This document shows, one piece after another, positions 1 through 13,683 of a DNA stretch of 64,000 bases (the first letter of the stretch is position 1; each line of letters begins with the position of its first letter). Both the position numbers and the translations under genes were made by a program. Under the pieces are notes generated by a model. That model had not been told where the DNA came from, did no database searches, and saw only the letters and a list, made by a program, of their open reading frames with translations. Where the stretch lies: assembly GCA_029891385.1 (NCBI GenBank), contig CM057230.1, positions 47,409,414-47,473,413 of the forward strand. Reading direction: 5' to 3'. The stretch is from Erythroxylum novogranatense. Its lineage: Eukaryota > Streptophyta > Magnoliopsida > Malpighiales > Erythroxylaceae.

Positions 1-1521
1 AAGTCACATTCCAATAAAATCACAATCACTATTCGTTTGCCACTCGATTCCGATAATCATCTAATTAAATTCTGAATTTCCATCTTATCAATTCAAAATT
101 CTTAGACTCTAATTTCCAATTACTCACTAAGGAACCAACTCATTTGAAATCAAAACCTCAAACTCATTACTTGTAACAATCATCTCATAAATACTTAAAT
201 TTTATTTTCGAAAAATAAGGTCCTCGCATGCGCATGGACGCCTTCGCCGACAGACGCTTCATTTCATCATCATGCGAATCCACGCTTGCTTTCGCCATGA
301 CGTCGCCCTTCCTCGTCATGCGTGAGGAACAATTTCACTCTTGGCGTGCATTGCGCCTCATGGCGTGTGAAGAGCAACCCGCTTCGCAAGTTGTTCATCA
401 CATCGTCATGCGCGTGCGATCGCAGATCATGCGAATAACCTGAAATTCTCGATCTTCGGTTTAAATCCATTTCTTTCCTTTCTAAATACTCCAAAATCAG
501 TTCATACACTAAACACAACTCATTCCTAACCTTAAATCCATCAAATATTCGTTATTCATCAATTACCCAAATCAAAATCAACATTTTCTCATAACCCTAT
601 CATCCAAACTCATCCTAATTCATTTCTCAAATACATCAATTAATCATCGAATCAAACAATTTCAAACACAAGGTAGTAGGAACTTACTTGATTTGAGTCT
701 TCAACCTTTCACAAACCACCAAGAACTCCAATCTCTCAACTCAATCAACACCCACTTGTTACCTTCATTTCTCTACCAATTTTCATTCTTTCCCAACACA
801 AGCTTAGGGTAAGGCAAATGATGAGGAAGGAAGCAATTTTTCAGAAATGGAAACAAAAGGGCAACGATGATGATCCGCGAAGGAAGAAAGGAGGAAGACA
901 ATCAAATTTTCTTTCAAGGCAAAAGAGTTTCGTGGATGACAATTTCAAAGGATGATGGTTTATAAACAAAGAGACCTAGGGCTTGTTTGGCAATTTAATT
1001 GCCACAAGTCCAATCTTGAGGTCTAACAATCCAATTCTTAATCTGATTTTCTCCCGATTTCACTATGATTATAAATAATAAATCCTCAAATCATAATTTA
1101 AGTTATATCGTGCCCCTTGTCAATCAATTTTGAAACCGAAATCCCATTTATCAGTCATTAAGCCAATTTTTCGGTCAGGACCCATAACTTTAAAAATTTC
1201 GAAAAAATTTCTATAAATCCTCAAAAATATAAAACACATGATCCTACACTCAAATTTCATTTTTCAAACCTCTAGCATTCGATTTTTCACTCCACTTCAC
1301 TAATCGAATCATAATCTATATAATTATTACCCAATTTTGAATTCACACAATTTTATCGGGAATATGTCATACATGTATGTACCTACATATGCTCGTGCCA
1401 AATAACTCAGCCCTCTACAATTAGAGGCCAAGCGAATGTCTACATTTCGAATATGCAATGCAATAACCTAGCCTGTCCCAATTTACCAATTTACCCTTCC
1501 CCTCAGGGACGGGATGTTACA
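1..1521 (-). repeat. 3' LTR (partial) of the Tekay-like element
   Basis: It is nearly identical to 5978-7503 apart from a GC-rich patch at about 225-440, where the two copies differ strongly. The repeat ends with GGGATGTTACA at 1521, which is the LTR start on the minus strand. The window boundary removes roughly the remaining 1.24 kb. Confidence 0.88.
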
Positions 1522-1540
1522 ATTCTCCTCTCCTAACAAA
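1522..1540 (-). other. Polypurine tract
   Basis: The minus strand reads TTAGGAGAGGAGAAT immediately before the LTR start TGTAACATCCC. This is the expected plus-strand primer of a Ty3/gypsy element. Just upstream on the minus strand, GAGGACGAAATTTTTG resembles the end of Tekay/Del pol. Confidence 0.75.
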
Positions 1541-4500
1541 AATTTCGTCCTCAAAATTTCATATACAATTGATCAGAAAGGCAGGGGAATCGATACGATC
1601 ACCATATACTGTTTCCCATCTTTTTCAATACAGGACTAATTTCTGTTGATTCACTAGAATCGTTATAATCACTTAACACGGTCTTAACTGTTTCTTCATG
1701 ATTACTCGCAATTCTTCACTTTCGATATTAAAAACACATATATCAAACCATAAAATATTTCCTAACCTTTTTCCCACGTAATACATTACGAATCCCAAAA
1801 TCAATATTTAGATTTTAAAACAACTTACTAACCCATAAATCTATTCACATCACAATCACATAGAGGCCACATAAAACGAATAAGTGTATGTTAGCCGAGG
1901 CGATAAGCTTCGAAACATTTCATTCATGGCTTATCAAATACATCTCTTTAATGGTAAAACACTAATTCCAATATCCATCAACTCAACTCATTGGTATTAA
2001 ATTGGATCACTTAACCCCTAGTACCGATTCATTTTATTCGTCAACACTATCTCAAATCAATCATGATCTTCAACTATTTTTAGGCCCTGTTCTCTGGAAT
2101 ATAGGGTAAATAAATTCTTTTACGGCTATAAGCTCCCTCATACACTATTTGAATAGTATCACCAATAAACAATTGATATGCCCACAATCAATCTGGACTC
2201 TACCTCAATCTTATGTTCCTATGAACCCCAAAATATCAGTTTCACACTTATCATCAGCGATCAAGTCTATTGGATATTCACACTTACAATTATTTCATTT
2301 TATACTTTAAACCATCAATTACTCTTCGATACAATCACACTATAACACTCAAAATTTAGATTTATTTCGATTCCTAAATAAGGTCCACATAGTCGAAATC
2401 CTCAATTCGGGTCTTGCCAATCCTTTTGATACACACCAGTTTTTGAGATTCCAAAAACGAATAATACTTTCTTTTTTCCCCTTTACTAGCTCAACAGATT
2501 ACACTCAGTAATACACTAGGTTTAATAGTCTTATTGCTCAATTCATGACCTTCTGCCATTGAATTTTCTATTCAATCCAGTCAATTGCATCACTAACTTA
2601 ATTCTGAAATACTCAATCGCGAAATCCTTTTCGAATCTTTCAAATTCATCGATTTACATATTCATAGACATATCCATGAATATTTTTGTACAAATGGAAT
2701 CTCCAAACTTTCAAGAAATATTCCACAACAATTTCATCATATTGTATCTTAACCGTTACTGGGACATTTCTGTAAATGTATTGCAAAATCTCCACATAAA
2801 AGCGATACGATCAATACTCAATTTGCATTCATACGTTTTCCTCAAACAATTTTGATCTTTAACAATTCCTGAACATATCCAATCTACCTCTAGCAATCAT
2901 TAAGTCTCCCAATGTGCCATGTCCATATACTAATTCATTCATAATTTATTTGATCCAGTCAAGACTCACTTTCATGAAACTTGCTTAACGTCATATTTCC
3001 TTAACTATGCAACATATTCATTTTCACTTTTCAAATGCATTAAATCAATCATCGGTGATTATAGTCACTATCCATTTTAATCACAATCAAGACATGTCAC
3101 TCGTCAATAGTATAATAACTCTTAAAATACCTAAACTCCCCAATGAGGAAATTTCTCTTATGATTTTCTCAGCTTCAACATAACATATTCTGACACATGT
3201 TTCGTTATACTAGTTTCTCCACACATATTTCAATTTATTGCCGTCATTTCGAACTGGATTAATAACACATTCATCAAATCCACTTATACTTTCCAGACAT
3301 TCTTACACAATTATTTATAAATCGATATTCTCCTCAAATTCGCGACTAATATCTCCTTACTGGTCAATAATCCTATTACACAATCGGATTCCTTGCACTT
3401 AACGTAGGGCATCTCTTTTCAGTAGCATATTTTATTTCTTATACTTGAGTCTCAGCTCAGATTATAACTCCCAAGTTAATCTTTAATGCATTTCAAATTA
3501 ATCTTTATATTGCCCCTTTCATTAATCACTTTCAAACGGAATCATCTGATCATCGTACCCGATTCAGGTAATTTCTTCTTTGAAAGAAGGTTTCTTACTA
3601 TTTTCATCGATACCATTTATGAAATATCTTCTCATCAACTATCGTCATTATTTCTTGTCAATCATTTTCAATACCATAGGAAATCAATTCTAGCTATACT
3701 CAATATCCCCTGTAGATCAATCTATGCCATAATCCACATACCAAGAACATCCTTTTTAATATTGTTCATTATGGTACATACCGTTGAAAATCATTGCGTC
3801 AATATACCGATTTGTCACTCACGCTAAGGATACTTTGTTTTCATTTAATTTTGACCACACTTTCCCTTTTTATAGTCGTCCCCAATCGTGAGGGTCATAA
3901 CCACTCTCCATTCATTCTGATCACTATAATCACTTTCGTCTCTTATTCTAATTCATATTGAACTTTAAACGATAAGGACTACGACTAGCAATTAGCCACT
4001 AACTCATCAATTTCTTCCCATATTATCTCTACACATATGAAACAATTGAGCTTAAAATTTTCACTCGCCATGGGGCTCCCATAATCAGGTGTGCGTTTAC
4101 TTAGACAATTCAACTAAACCTTGACCACTCTGTCATCTGTCATTATCAGTATCTTACATTTCAATCCTTTCATTAATGCATCATACCCAAGTATTTTCAC
4201 ACTCCAATCAGTATCATAGATATATATCATTCCATAGATAAACAATCATTCTTAATCTATTTGACTCAAGGTTATATATCATTATCCATAACTCTCGTCA
4301 CAGAAATCAAACCCAATTTTATCCTCTCTAACTCATGGAACATTTTATTTTTATACACTTTATACCCTTGGAATCTGGCCATTTCTAACACATCTCAAAA
4401 TATATTCATATCTTACCTCACTTTTAAGGATATAGTCCAATAACACGAATGTCGTATTGCCTATTAAATTCATCAATACCAATACACTCAATCTTCATTT

Positions 4501-4721
4501 GTCAAATCGAATCATATACTTTTTTTTTGGCATTTATCCCATTATGATATATCATCAATTTCCCACTAATTTTAATAACTGAAACAATTGGTACAGGCTC
4601 CTACATGTGACTCATATACTAAACTGGGGATCAGTTGTCACTGTCTGCCGTGACATGACTTAAATGCATGTGACTTGACACAATTTTTTTTTCAGAATGC
4701 CCATGTAAGATTGTACTTCTG
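1541..4721 (-). other. Non-coding interior of the Tekay-like element
   Basis: About 3.2 kb of AT-rich sequence lies between PPT and PBS. The longest frames are about 100 codons and resemble no gag, protease, RT or integrase. It is either an extremely decayed gag-pol or, more likely, a LARD-type interior that depends on another element's proteins. I see no tandem repeats or captured genes in it. Confidence 0.6.
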
Positions 4722-4734
4722 GGCTCTGATACCA
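4722..4734 (-). other. Primer binding site, initiator tRNA-Met type
   Basis: The minus strand reads TGGTATCAGAGCC, the standard complement of the plant initiator tRNA-Met 3' end, four bases from the LTR boundary at 4739. It fixes the element's strand. Confidence 0.85.
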
Positions 4735-4738
4735 CAAA

Positions 4739-7503
4739 TGTAGCACCCCACTCCTGCCAGACCCGAACCCGATATCTATGGTGATATCGGAACCCGCGTC
4801 CCGCGAGGGTGGCGTACTAGAGCACTCAAATTTGTTTTGAAAGCAAACGAGTGCGCAGAAAACAATAAACAATTTGGGCCTGCAATATGAAAACATTTTT
4901 TTATCAAGTACTATTTTGGTACTAACATTACAATTATAACATTTATCAATTAGGCCCATTAAAACAACAGTAATAATCTGCAGAATTTGCAGAGTCACAA
5001 ATTACATACTAATCAGAAAGACTCAAATGCAGACGTAACACTGATCCTGATCTCAACTTTGACTCTCTTGCCATAATCATACTCCCGTTTGTCTAACGGG
5101 GTACTCTTCAATTTCTTGTAAAAATAAATGCAATGTTGGGTGAGTTTGCGAACTCAATGAGTAACCATCATCGATGGTTCACTCAATTCATGCATTACGC
5201 AAAATTGCGTACAAAACAACACAATATCATATTTAGAATCACAGTCATAAATTTACTCAACAATTATCACACATTTACCTTTAAACAATTTCACAATCAC
5301 AGCACGATCACATACTGAATGCATAATGATTTCCATTTCATTTTAGTGTTGTGACTGGGCGTCAGAATTATCCCATTTCTGGGCACATCACACATCGCAC
5401 AGAAATCGCATTTTTGGGGGTAGGAGAGCCCTCTGGGTATGCACTACTGCCCACACGCACTAGGGATAGGAGAGCCCTCTGGGTATGCACTATTCCCTTT
5501 TCACAATTTCACAATAGATGAGCTTATAGCTCTGATCAGAATGTGCTCCAGTCACAACTTGTCAATTACCGATTTCTATTCATGCCTAGCATGCGTTCAA
5601 AATTCACAATAACATAACTCATGCAAAACACGTAATCATATTCACAGATAGATCACACAAGCAATTAACACATCAGAGATTGAGGAACCAACTAGGTTAC
5701 TCACCTGAACTTCCGAGTTACCTGCCTGGAAGTCTCAGCACGATCCATGGATTATCGATCCATCGGAACCTCTAACAATCAGAATAATCAAACGTTACTA
5801 ATTGCACAATTTCTAATATTCAGAAATGCATACATAACAAACACGCTGAGTACTATACATGTTATGACATTCCCGATCCTATTCCCGAATCTTTCCAATT
5901 TAACTCTTTCTCTCTAAATTTGATAGCAATTTCTTATACCTTAATTCAATTCAATTGACTATATTCCAAACTCTCCAAAGTCACATTCCAATAAAATCAC
6001 AATCACTATTCGTTTGCCACTCGATTCCGATAATCATCTAATTAAATTCTGAATTTCCATCTTATCAATTCAAAATTCTTAGACTCTAATTTCCAATTAC
6101 TCACTAAGGAACCAACTCATTTGAAATCAAAACCTCAAACTCATTACTTGTAACAATCATCTCATAAACACTTAAATTTTATTTTTGAAAAATAAGGTCC
6201 CTCGCCGCGGCGCATGGTCGCTCCCCGCGAAGCACGCTTCATTTCTCTCCGCGACGAATCCACGCCTGCTCACCGCGACGTGCGCCCCTTCCTCGTCGGG
6301 GTGAGGAACCTGCTCACCGCGGCGTGCATCGCGCCTCGCGGCGTGTGAAGAGCAACCCGCTCGCCGCGGTGTGTTCATCACACGTCGTGGCGTGCGATCG
6401 CAGATTCATTTACAAGAACCCGAAATTCTCGATCTTCTGGTTTAAATCCATTTCTTTCCTTTCTAAATACTCCAAAATCAGTTTATACACTAAACACAAC
6501 TCATTCCTAACCTTAAATCCATCAAATATTCGTTATTCATCAATTACCCAAATCAAAATCAACATTTTTCTCATAACCCTATCATCCAAAACTCATCCTA
6601 ATTCATTTCTCAAATACATCAATTAATCATTTGAATCAAACAATTTCAAACACAAGGTAGTAGGAACTTACTTGATTTGAGTCTTCAACCTTTCACAAAC
6701 CACCAAGAACTCCAATCTCTCAACTCAATCAACACCCACGGTTACCTTCATTTCTCTACCAATTTTCATTCTTTCCCAACACAAGCTTAGGGTAAGGCAA
6801 ATGATGAGGAAGGAAGCAATTTTTCGAAATGGAAACAAAAGGGCAACGATGATGATCCGCGAACGAAGAAAGGAGGAAGACAATCAAATTTTCTTTCAAG
6901 GCAAAAGAGTTTCGTGGATGACAATTTCAAAGGATGATGGTTTATAAACAAAGAGACCTAGGGCTTGTTTGGCAATTTAATTGCCACAAGTCCAATCTTG
7001 AGGTCTAACAATCCAATTCTTATTATGATTTTCTCCCGATTTCACTATGATTATAAATAATAAATCCTCAAATCATAATTCAAGTTATATCGTGCCCCTT
7101 GTCAATCAATTTCGAAACCGGAATCCCATTTATCAGTCATTAAGCCAATTTTTCGATCAGGACCCATAACTCTAAAAATTTCGAAAAAATTTCTATAAAT
7201 CCTCAAAAATATAAAACACATGATCCTACACTCAAATTTCATTTTTCAAACCTCTAGCATTCAATTTTTCACTCCACTTCGCTAATCGAATCATAATCTA
7301 TACAATTATTACCCAATTTCCAATTCACACAATTTTATCGGGAATATGTCATACATTTATGTACCTACATATGCTCGTGCCAAATAACTCAGCCCTCTAC
7401 AATTAGAGGCCAAGTGAATGTCTACATTTCGAATATGCAATGCAATAACCTAGCCTGTCCCAATTTACCAATTTACCCTTCCCCTCAGGGACGGGATGTT
7501 ACA
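4739..7503 (-). repeat. 5' LTR (complete, about 2.77 kb) of the Tekay-like element
   Basis: It runs from TGTAGCACCCC at 4739 to GGGATGTTACA at 7503. A GC-rich block at 6195-6410 holds repeated CCGCGG/CGCGG motifs within otherwise AT-rich DNA. The strings TGGGTATGCACTA and TAGGAGAGCCCTCTGGG occur twice at about 5420-5490 as a small local duplication. Confidence 0.85.
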
Positions 7504-9950
7504 TTACGTCTATATGAGACCACTAATAGATGAGTTAAAGAAGTTATGGGAGGATGGTTTTGATGTATTTGATGTTGCAAAAGGAGAGAATTTTCGATTG
7601 CATGCAGCTTTAATGTGGACTATTAATGACTTTCCAGTTTATGGTACTGTTTCTGGCTGGAGCACAACATGCTACATGGCATGTCCTGTTTGTAACAAGG
7701 ACACTCCTTCTTGTAAGTTAAGAAGTAAGATTGGATACTTAGGCCATCGTCGTTTTCTTCCTTATAATCATCCACGGAGAAAAAGCAAGAAGTTTGATGG
7801 CAAGAGTGATCATCGACATATACCTAACTTCATTAGTGGAGATGATGTGGTGGAACAATTAAGTCATGTGCAGAATATATGTTATGGTAAGCACCCCAGC
7901 AATAAGAGGAGAAGGAGATTGGAAGGAGAGTTTAATTGGAATAAAAAAGTATTCTTTTTGAACTACCATACTGGCATAAGTTAAGATTAAGGCATAACCT
8001 TGATGTCATGCATATAGAAAAGAATATTTGTGAAAATATCCTTGGAACTTTGATGAATGTTGAAGGTAAAACCAAAGATACAATCAAGGCTCAGCTTGAT
8101 TTGGAAGATATGAATATTCGAAAAGAATTACACTTGATAAGAGCAGCTGATGGAACTATTGTTGGAAAACCTCCAGCATGTTATACAATGAGTACCGATG
8201 AGAAGAAGAAGTTTTGTGCGTTTATAAAGCAGGTGAAGTTTCCAGATGGTTACGCATCGAATATATCTAGATGTGTTAATGTTGATGAAAGGAAGATTAC
8301 TAGACTTAAATCTCATGATTATCATGTATTGTTACAAAGCATTCTACCATTAGGAACGCGTTCTATCTTGAAAAAAGATGTGACAAGTGTTTTAATGAAG
8401 TTGGGGGACTTCTTTCGCCGAATTTGTAGACAAAGTCTGAATAAGGATCAGGTACAGAATATGTGTCATGAGATTACTTTAATCTTATGCAAGCTTGAAA
8501 TGATATACCCACCGGCGTTCTTTGATGTGATGGTACATTTGGCTTTGCATTTGCTAAATGAAGCCTTACTTGGTGGACCGGTTGTGTATAGATGGATGTA
8601 TCCAATTGAGAGGTATAATTTAAATTGATCCTATAAATTTTAAAAGTTAAGTAAATAGTGGCCTATCTAATTACGGTTAATCATTTGTTCAGATTCCTAG
8701 GTACACTGAAGAGATTTGTTAGAAATAAAGCACGTCCAGAAGGGTCAATTGCAGAAACGTATGTTGTTAAAGAGTGCATGACATTCTGTTCAATGTATTT
8801 GAAAGGAATTGAAACAAACTTCAACGTGCCAGAGCGAATCAATGATATGGTTGATGGTAGTGACATATCTGTATTCTTCCAACAATGCAAGCCGATTGGT
8901 GCTAGCAAAACAATTACTCTTCCTACAAATGAACTAGCGATTGCACATTGGTATGTGCTTATGAATTGTCCTGAGATTAGGGCCTTTATTGAGTAAGTTT
9001 TTCTAACCTTTTCGGAAATTAATATATGTGACAAGTAGAGATATCTTATAGAATTGTGACTAAATTTATGATGACCCATAGTGAGCACATGGATGAGCTG
9101 ATGCAACAAAGTCCATTGCATGTTGACAAGAGACATAGAGAACAATTTTCTTCATGGTTCAAGCATAGGGTGAGAAGATTATCTGTACGTGGTGTTCACT
9201 AATAATTATATATTATTAACTAATTTTCATTTTTTGTTATAGATGACGACATTAAGTAGCTCCCGTGAAGGAAACATGTTTGAGTCTTCGTATGCATTAG
9301 CATGTGGACCTTATAGTTTGGTCCACAAGTATATCAGATGCAATACAAATGGCATGCAATTTCAATGAAGCCCGTGATATGCGAAGGATAACACAAAATA
9401 GTGGTGTTGCGTTGTTAGGAAATTATGGGAAGATAATATTACATTTTATGGGATCTTGATGATATTATCAGCTTGAATATGTTAGAGGTAAAAGTGTTGT
9501 GCTTTTCAAATACAAATGGTACGATCTTGGGAATTCAAATATGAGGGTCAACAGACATCTAAAAAGCATCAACGTTACTAAGTTTTGGTTCAAGGGTGAC
9601 CCATTTATTTTGGCAAACCAAGCAAAACAAGTTTTCTTAGTTGAAGATTTGTTACTGGGTCCAAATTGGCGAATTGAGCAAGAATGTGAAGTTAGACGTG
9701 CGTATGATATCCCATTGCATGGTAATGAAGAAGATGCAAATGACGATGAGGAGTCTTCAAGCTCCAAGGAAGTCCAGAATGTACCTTAGAGTTTTTAGAT
9801 CGCAATGATATTGCTATTGATGTAATAAATAATGTTGTATTGAATTCCGAGCAACGTTTGAATGACGATTTGGATGACTTAGAGACAAGCAGTAGTGAAA
9901 ATGAATGTGATATTGTATTCGAGGAGTCCACCGATGACGATCATGAATAA
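7504..9950 (+). pseudogene. TNP2-type CACTA transposase (Transposase_21, DUF4218, DUF4216), 5'-truncated and frameshifted
   Basis: The first block (7504 to about 7955) is the C-terminal part of Transposase_21, recognisable by VYMRPLIDELKKLW, CPVCNKDTPS and a basic HPRRKSKKF stretch. A frameshift near 7955 moves the frame into KLRLRHNLDVMHIEKNICEN at about 7980-8030. The DUF4218-like part follows (PPAFFDVMVHLALHLLNEA, then MYPIERFLGTLKRFV across an intron at 8613-8692). Further exon-like blocks are 8693-8992, 9082 to about 9169 and from 9243. The last part (about 9490-9950) resembles DUF4216 and ends in an acidic tail at TAA 9948-9950. The N-terminal half was separated by the LTR insertion at 7503. 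In-frame stops around 9365-9480 confirm loss of function. Family assignment is secure; exon edges are read from GT/AG signals. Confidence 0.85.
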
Positions 9951-11394
9951 ATGCTTATTCTGCACTTGAGCCTTTGTTGTTTTATCTTCATTGCTTAATC
10001 ACATTCTTAATGTTGTGAACCAATTTTCAAGTCTTATTTTCACACCAGTTAACTTTGTACGTGGTGTGCAGTACTTATACGAACCTAATCATATAACAAC
10101 TTGATTAGTTAGGCTAATAAGAGTTGATGAAAATACTCATCAATAGCATCAACCATGTAGAGGACTTCATAACGCTTCTTCTTTAACTTATCAATGAACT
10201 TATATGCAGTATTTTATGCCACCAATAATTATTTCTGGCAGAACACTTTATCTTTGCATATTGTATTCCATATTTCTGGTTCATCACATGCTTCTTAGAA
10301 GAATAAATTTCATATGATTTCTACATAGATTGAAGAATAACATTGTGTAATATTAGGAAGAAGTTGAAGCATGGTATGGTATGGACCAAAACAGTTGATA
10401 TCCATATTTTGGTTGAAGGACCATGGTTGGAAGTGCTTCTGTCATATAGGAAATGGAGTTTTGAAGGAATTTGTAAATCTTTGGGTCTCTGTAATCGGAT
10501 TATCATCCAATCTTCCAGCTTTGTAAGTCCTGTCAGACAAAGGCTTCTTGTACTTAGGCTTAGTAAAAGAAAAACATGAAAAGTGACTACATGTCCTGTG
10601 CTGATACTTAGCTTTCCAATACTTTATCTTCACTTGCTGTTGAATGTTACTTTTAGGAGCTATTATATCATTTATTTTGCTAACTTAAAACAGAAATTTG
10701 ATGGATGTGAATGCCATTGAAGCACTACTCCAAGCATATCTTGCAAATTGGAGGTTATTTTTGTTTACACAAAGCATCAACATTCAGTCCATGGCTTTCA
10801 CCATTTCTTTATATGCATCATCCATGCTTCTCTTTGACTCCTTATGAATGGATTGCAATGCCAATGACAGCTATTCAAGTTGTGGCTTCATATTGCATGT
10901 ATTGGATCCTGATTATACAGTATACTTTTTTCTTGCATGTATTGGATCCTGATTATACAGTTTGCTAGGAGCAGGACCTGATACAGAGCAAGTGACTTAT
11001 ATAAGGTTAGATTCTCAAGTTTTCCTTTGTTCTCCTTTTCTCATACCAAGTGACTAGTTAAATATTTGCTAATCAAATTGGAATGCTTTGATCAACTGTT
11101 TGTTTAATTGTAAAATCCTGAAAGCTCAGATCCCATAACATGCTGTAAACTTGGAAGTGATTGCGTGTATGGTTAAAAAGTTGGTACCATAGGAATTTAC
11201 TAATATTTCTAATTTCGGTCAACGAAGTTGATGAAAAGTTTGCATTTGCTAGAATTTGCCACAATCATGTGCTTCTCTTATACACGGCAACGGTATAGGC
11301 CACACATTGTATACATTCCCAATCATCAAATACATGATTAAAAATCAGTTTCTTGTTTTTTTGTGTTCTTGTTTTCAACTATTGTTTTTGCAGA
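9951..11394 (+). other. CACTA-1 spacer between the two transposase genes
   Basis: No coding sequence is recognised. It contains a small tandem duplication: a 29-bp string beginning TTGCATGTATTGGATCC at 10893 recurs at 10933. The right edge ends in TTTTTGCAG, which looks like a splice acceptor for the following TNPA-like gene, so part may be intron or 5' UTR of that gene. Confidence 0.5.
10893..10961 (+). repeat. Two-copy 40-bp-period tandem repeat
   Basis: Near-identical copies of a 29-bp string start at 10893 and 10933, separated by 11 bases. It is probably a replication slippage product inside the CACTA spacer. Confidence 0.8.
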
Positions 11395-13176
11395 TGGGAC
11401 CTGGTCTACCCAAGAAGAAGAATAAGGCGACACCAAGTTCCTTAGTACCTACATAATCTGCGATGCAGGTATTGTCGACTAATTGGAAGTGCAGATAATG
11501 AGTCATGTGCTCGCCCACAACCACAAGATAAGACACTGCACTGCACTTACGCCTACACAGGCACAAGCTCACACGCATGCACCTGCTGATCGTACTGCAA
11601 CACCAAGAGAAGTCAATTCTATGCCTAGTATTCGTCCTAGAGATCAGTATGAACAAATTTGGAATATACGACGCAATATTAACACTTCGTCAACTTCTGA
11701 AGAGATGCCTCCAGCTTCAAATTATCAGACACCAATAAATCCTCCGCTTCTAATTATCCGACACCAAGAATCACACTCTTCCTTTCGTGTGGGCTCCTCT
11801 TCGCAAGCACTACGGTATGATCTTAACATTAATTAGATTTATCATTAATTGTTATATGCTAATTATAAATTATTCTTTTGCTATTTTAGGATCCACAAAT
11901 GTTCCAAAAAAACAAGGGTGTCACGAAAGGACACGGATTAGCAAAATTAACAAGGCGATAGGTAAAAGATTGAGATAGAGATCTCCCTGCTGAAGGACGA
12001 CCAACCAACTCCGTCATACCGCCAAATTATCGAGTGAGATTGGTCCGATATCCCAACTTCTTTGCTGTAAAAAAAATTTCAAAATTACTAATGAGGAATT
12101 GGACATTGCATTTGATAAGTTAGACGTAAGTATTCTAAACCAATCCAATTTGTACGTGTTTTCCATCCGGTTAAAGTGTTGACCAATAACTTATAATTTT
12201 TGCAAAGAAAAGTTGAAAGTCAAGGAATGAGGACTGACAACGAAATACATGCTGCTGTTAAGAGGTTTCTTTCATTAAGGTCTAAAGATCAAAGACATAA
12301 TTTAAAAAGGTATTTTACTAAGTACGGAAAGGATGTGAAGCCGCATAATGTGACATTGGCGGAGTGGATGGATTTGTGTGAGTATTGGGAGCAATCAGCT
12401 ACACAGGTTAGTTCTTATTTGATAAAAAACTTTATTTCACAACTTCTTTGATTACTAATTATATTATAGTATTTATTCTTTCTGATTTATAGATGTTATA
12501 ATAGATTTTGCTACGTGTATGATTAGGAAAAAAGTCAGAAAGTCAAACTTGCTAGGAGTTAGGTGAAATGTCGACCAAACTCTGGCTCCAAAGCCTTTGT
12601 AGCGATACGGCATGAGATTGTGAGTTACCATCTTTTAATTATATTTTACTTTGATTGATATTTATAATTTTTTGAAAAGCATTACTTGTAATTTTTTTTA
12701 CAACAGAGTGACAGGGATGGAGAAGAGTGTGACCAGATGAAGCTATGGTATCACACTCATTATGATGAAAGCAAAGATCAATGGACAACTGTCGAAAGCA
12801 AAGCAAAATGGGTGAGTACATAGTTCATTTACACATATTTGTTAAATGACAATGTGTATGTAATTAATTCTTACTTTTTCAGGAATTAATGTGTCATGAA
12901 ATGACACATTCAATAGAACAAGGTCATCCGATGACAGTAGATGAAGTGTGCAACAAAGTCCTCGGCACTAGATCAGATTACATTGTTGGCATGGGAATTG
13001 GGCCTCGATCATAAGGGAATACTTCGACCAGAAAGAGACTTCGAGACGAATTAGAAGAGTCAAAGAGGGCTAATCAGGTATTGCAGTCTCAAGTCGATGA
13101 ATTGAGTAAACAATTTAAAGAAATGCAGGATCGATTAGAACTTTTATGTTCTACACATAATGTTCGTTCAGACTAA
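11395..13176 (+). pseudogene. TNPA-like CACTA gene (plant transposase Ptta/En/Spm, Transposase_24 family), decayed
   Basis: Six exon-like blocks can be read, with GT/AG borders near 11395-11814, 11890-12124, 12206-12406, 12526-12619, 12707-12811 and 12883-13176. Block 1 is polar and low complexity. Block 2 has NKGVTKGHGLAKL, the usual start of the conserved region. Block 3 has RYFTKYGKDVKP and VTLAEWMDLCEYW. Block 5 has KLWYHTHYDESKDQW. Block 6 has GHPMTVDEVCNKVLGTRS and then a coiled coil rich in E, K and Q, ending at TAA 13174-13176. Stops interrupt blocks 1, 2 and 6. In En/Spm-type elements such proteins bind subterminal repeats. A related gene in reverse orientation lies in CACTA-2 (52540-53190). 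Confidence 0.8.
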
Positions 13177-13680
13177 ACATGTACTCATTTTGATATATTA
13201 AACACTTATGACGTTTTGTTTATTTTAATTATCGTTTTATGACATATTCGGAATTGCAATTTAATTAATAAATTGTTTGCATGTATTCAAGTCTTGTTAT
13301 ACATGAATAATTATTGATTATATATTCAAAATATTGTTGCATTATTAAACAAATTTATTTCTTTACTAATATTTAATAGTTATTAAATAAATATTATTTT
13401 ATTCAATAGTTAAATTTAAAATAGCAAATAATTAAATAAAATTGTTTCCAAAATTTAAAACATATTTAAATAAAAAGCTAATAACAAATCAAATTTATTC
13501 AAATTAATTTTTCCCAAAATTTAAAATTAAAATTTAATAATTAAATTTGATCAAATTATAAATTATTCCAATATTCATATCAATTAAAACAAATCATGAA
13601 TTCCTAATTTTATTAAAACATTATTAACAAAATTTACCAAAATTTTTATAAATTAATTATTATTTTATAAAATCTTGACA
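13177..13680 (+). other. AT-rich 3' tail of CACTA-1
   Basis: Extremely A/T-rich sequence without coding potential separates the TNPA-like gene from the subterminal repeats. A similar AT-rich block lies at 52110-52500 in CACTA-2 in the mirrored position. Confidence 0.6.
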
Positions 13681-13683
13681 ATC

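Larger units (their letters stand above)
1..7503 (-). mobile_element. Tekay/Del-like Ty3/gypsy LTR element, non-autonomous, 3' end cut by window start
   Basis: Two long direct repeats (1-1521 and 5978-7503) flank a 3.2 kb interior. Orientation is minus: a PBS matching initiator tRNA-Met lies just left of the right-hand LTR (4722-4734 on the minus strand) and a purine-rich tract abuts the left-hand LTR (from 1522). LTR ends read TGTAACATCCC and GGGGTGCTACA on the minus strand, a form common in plant chromovirus LTRs. No gag or pol frame of useful length survives inside. The stretch next to the 3' LTR resembles the end of Tekay pol followed by the PPT. The right LTR joins transposase coding sequence directly at 7503/7504, so the element inserted into CACTA-1; the other junction and its TSD copy are outside the window. 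Lineage is inferred from end sequences, PBS and LTR length. Confidence 0.8.

Noticed and set aside
270..518. Overlapping frames on both strands at the GC-rich LTR patch (also 6172-6381 and 6324-6626)
   Set aside because: They lie wholly inside the LTR, are not conserved between the two LTR copies and resemble no protein.
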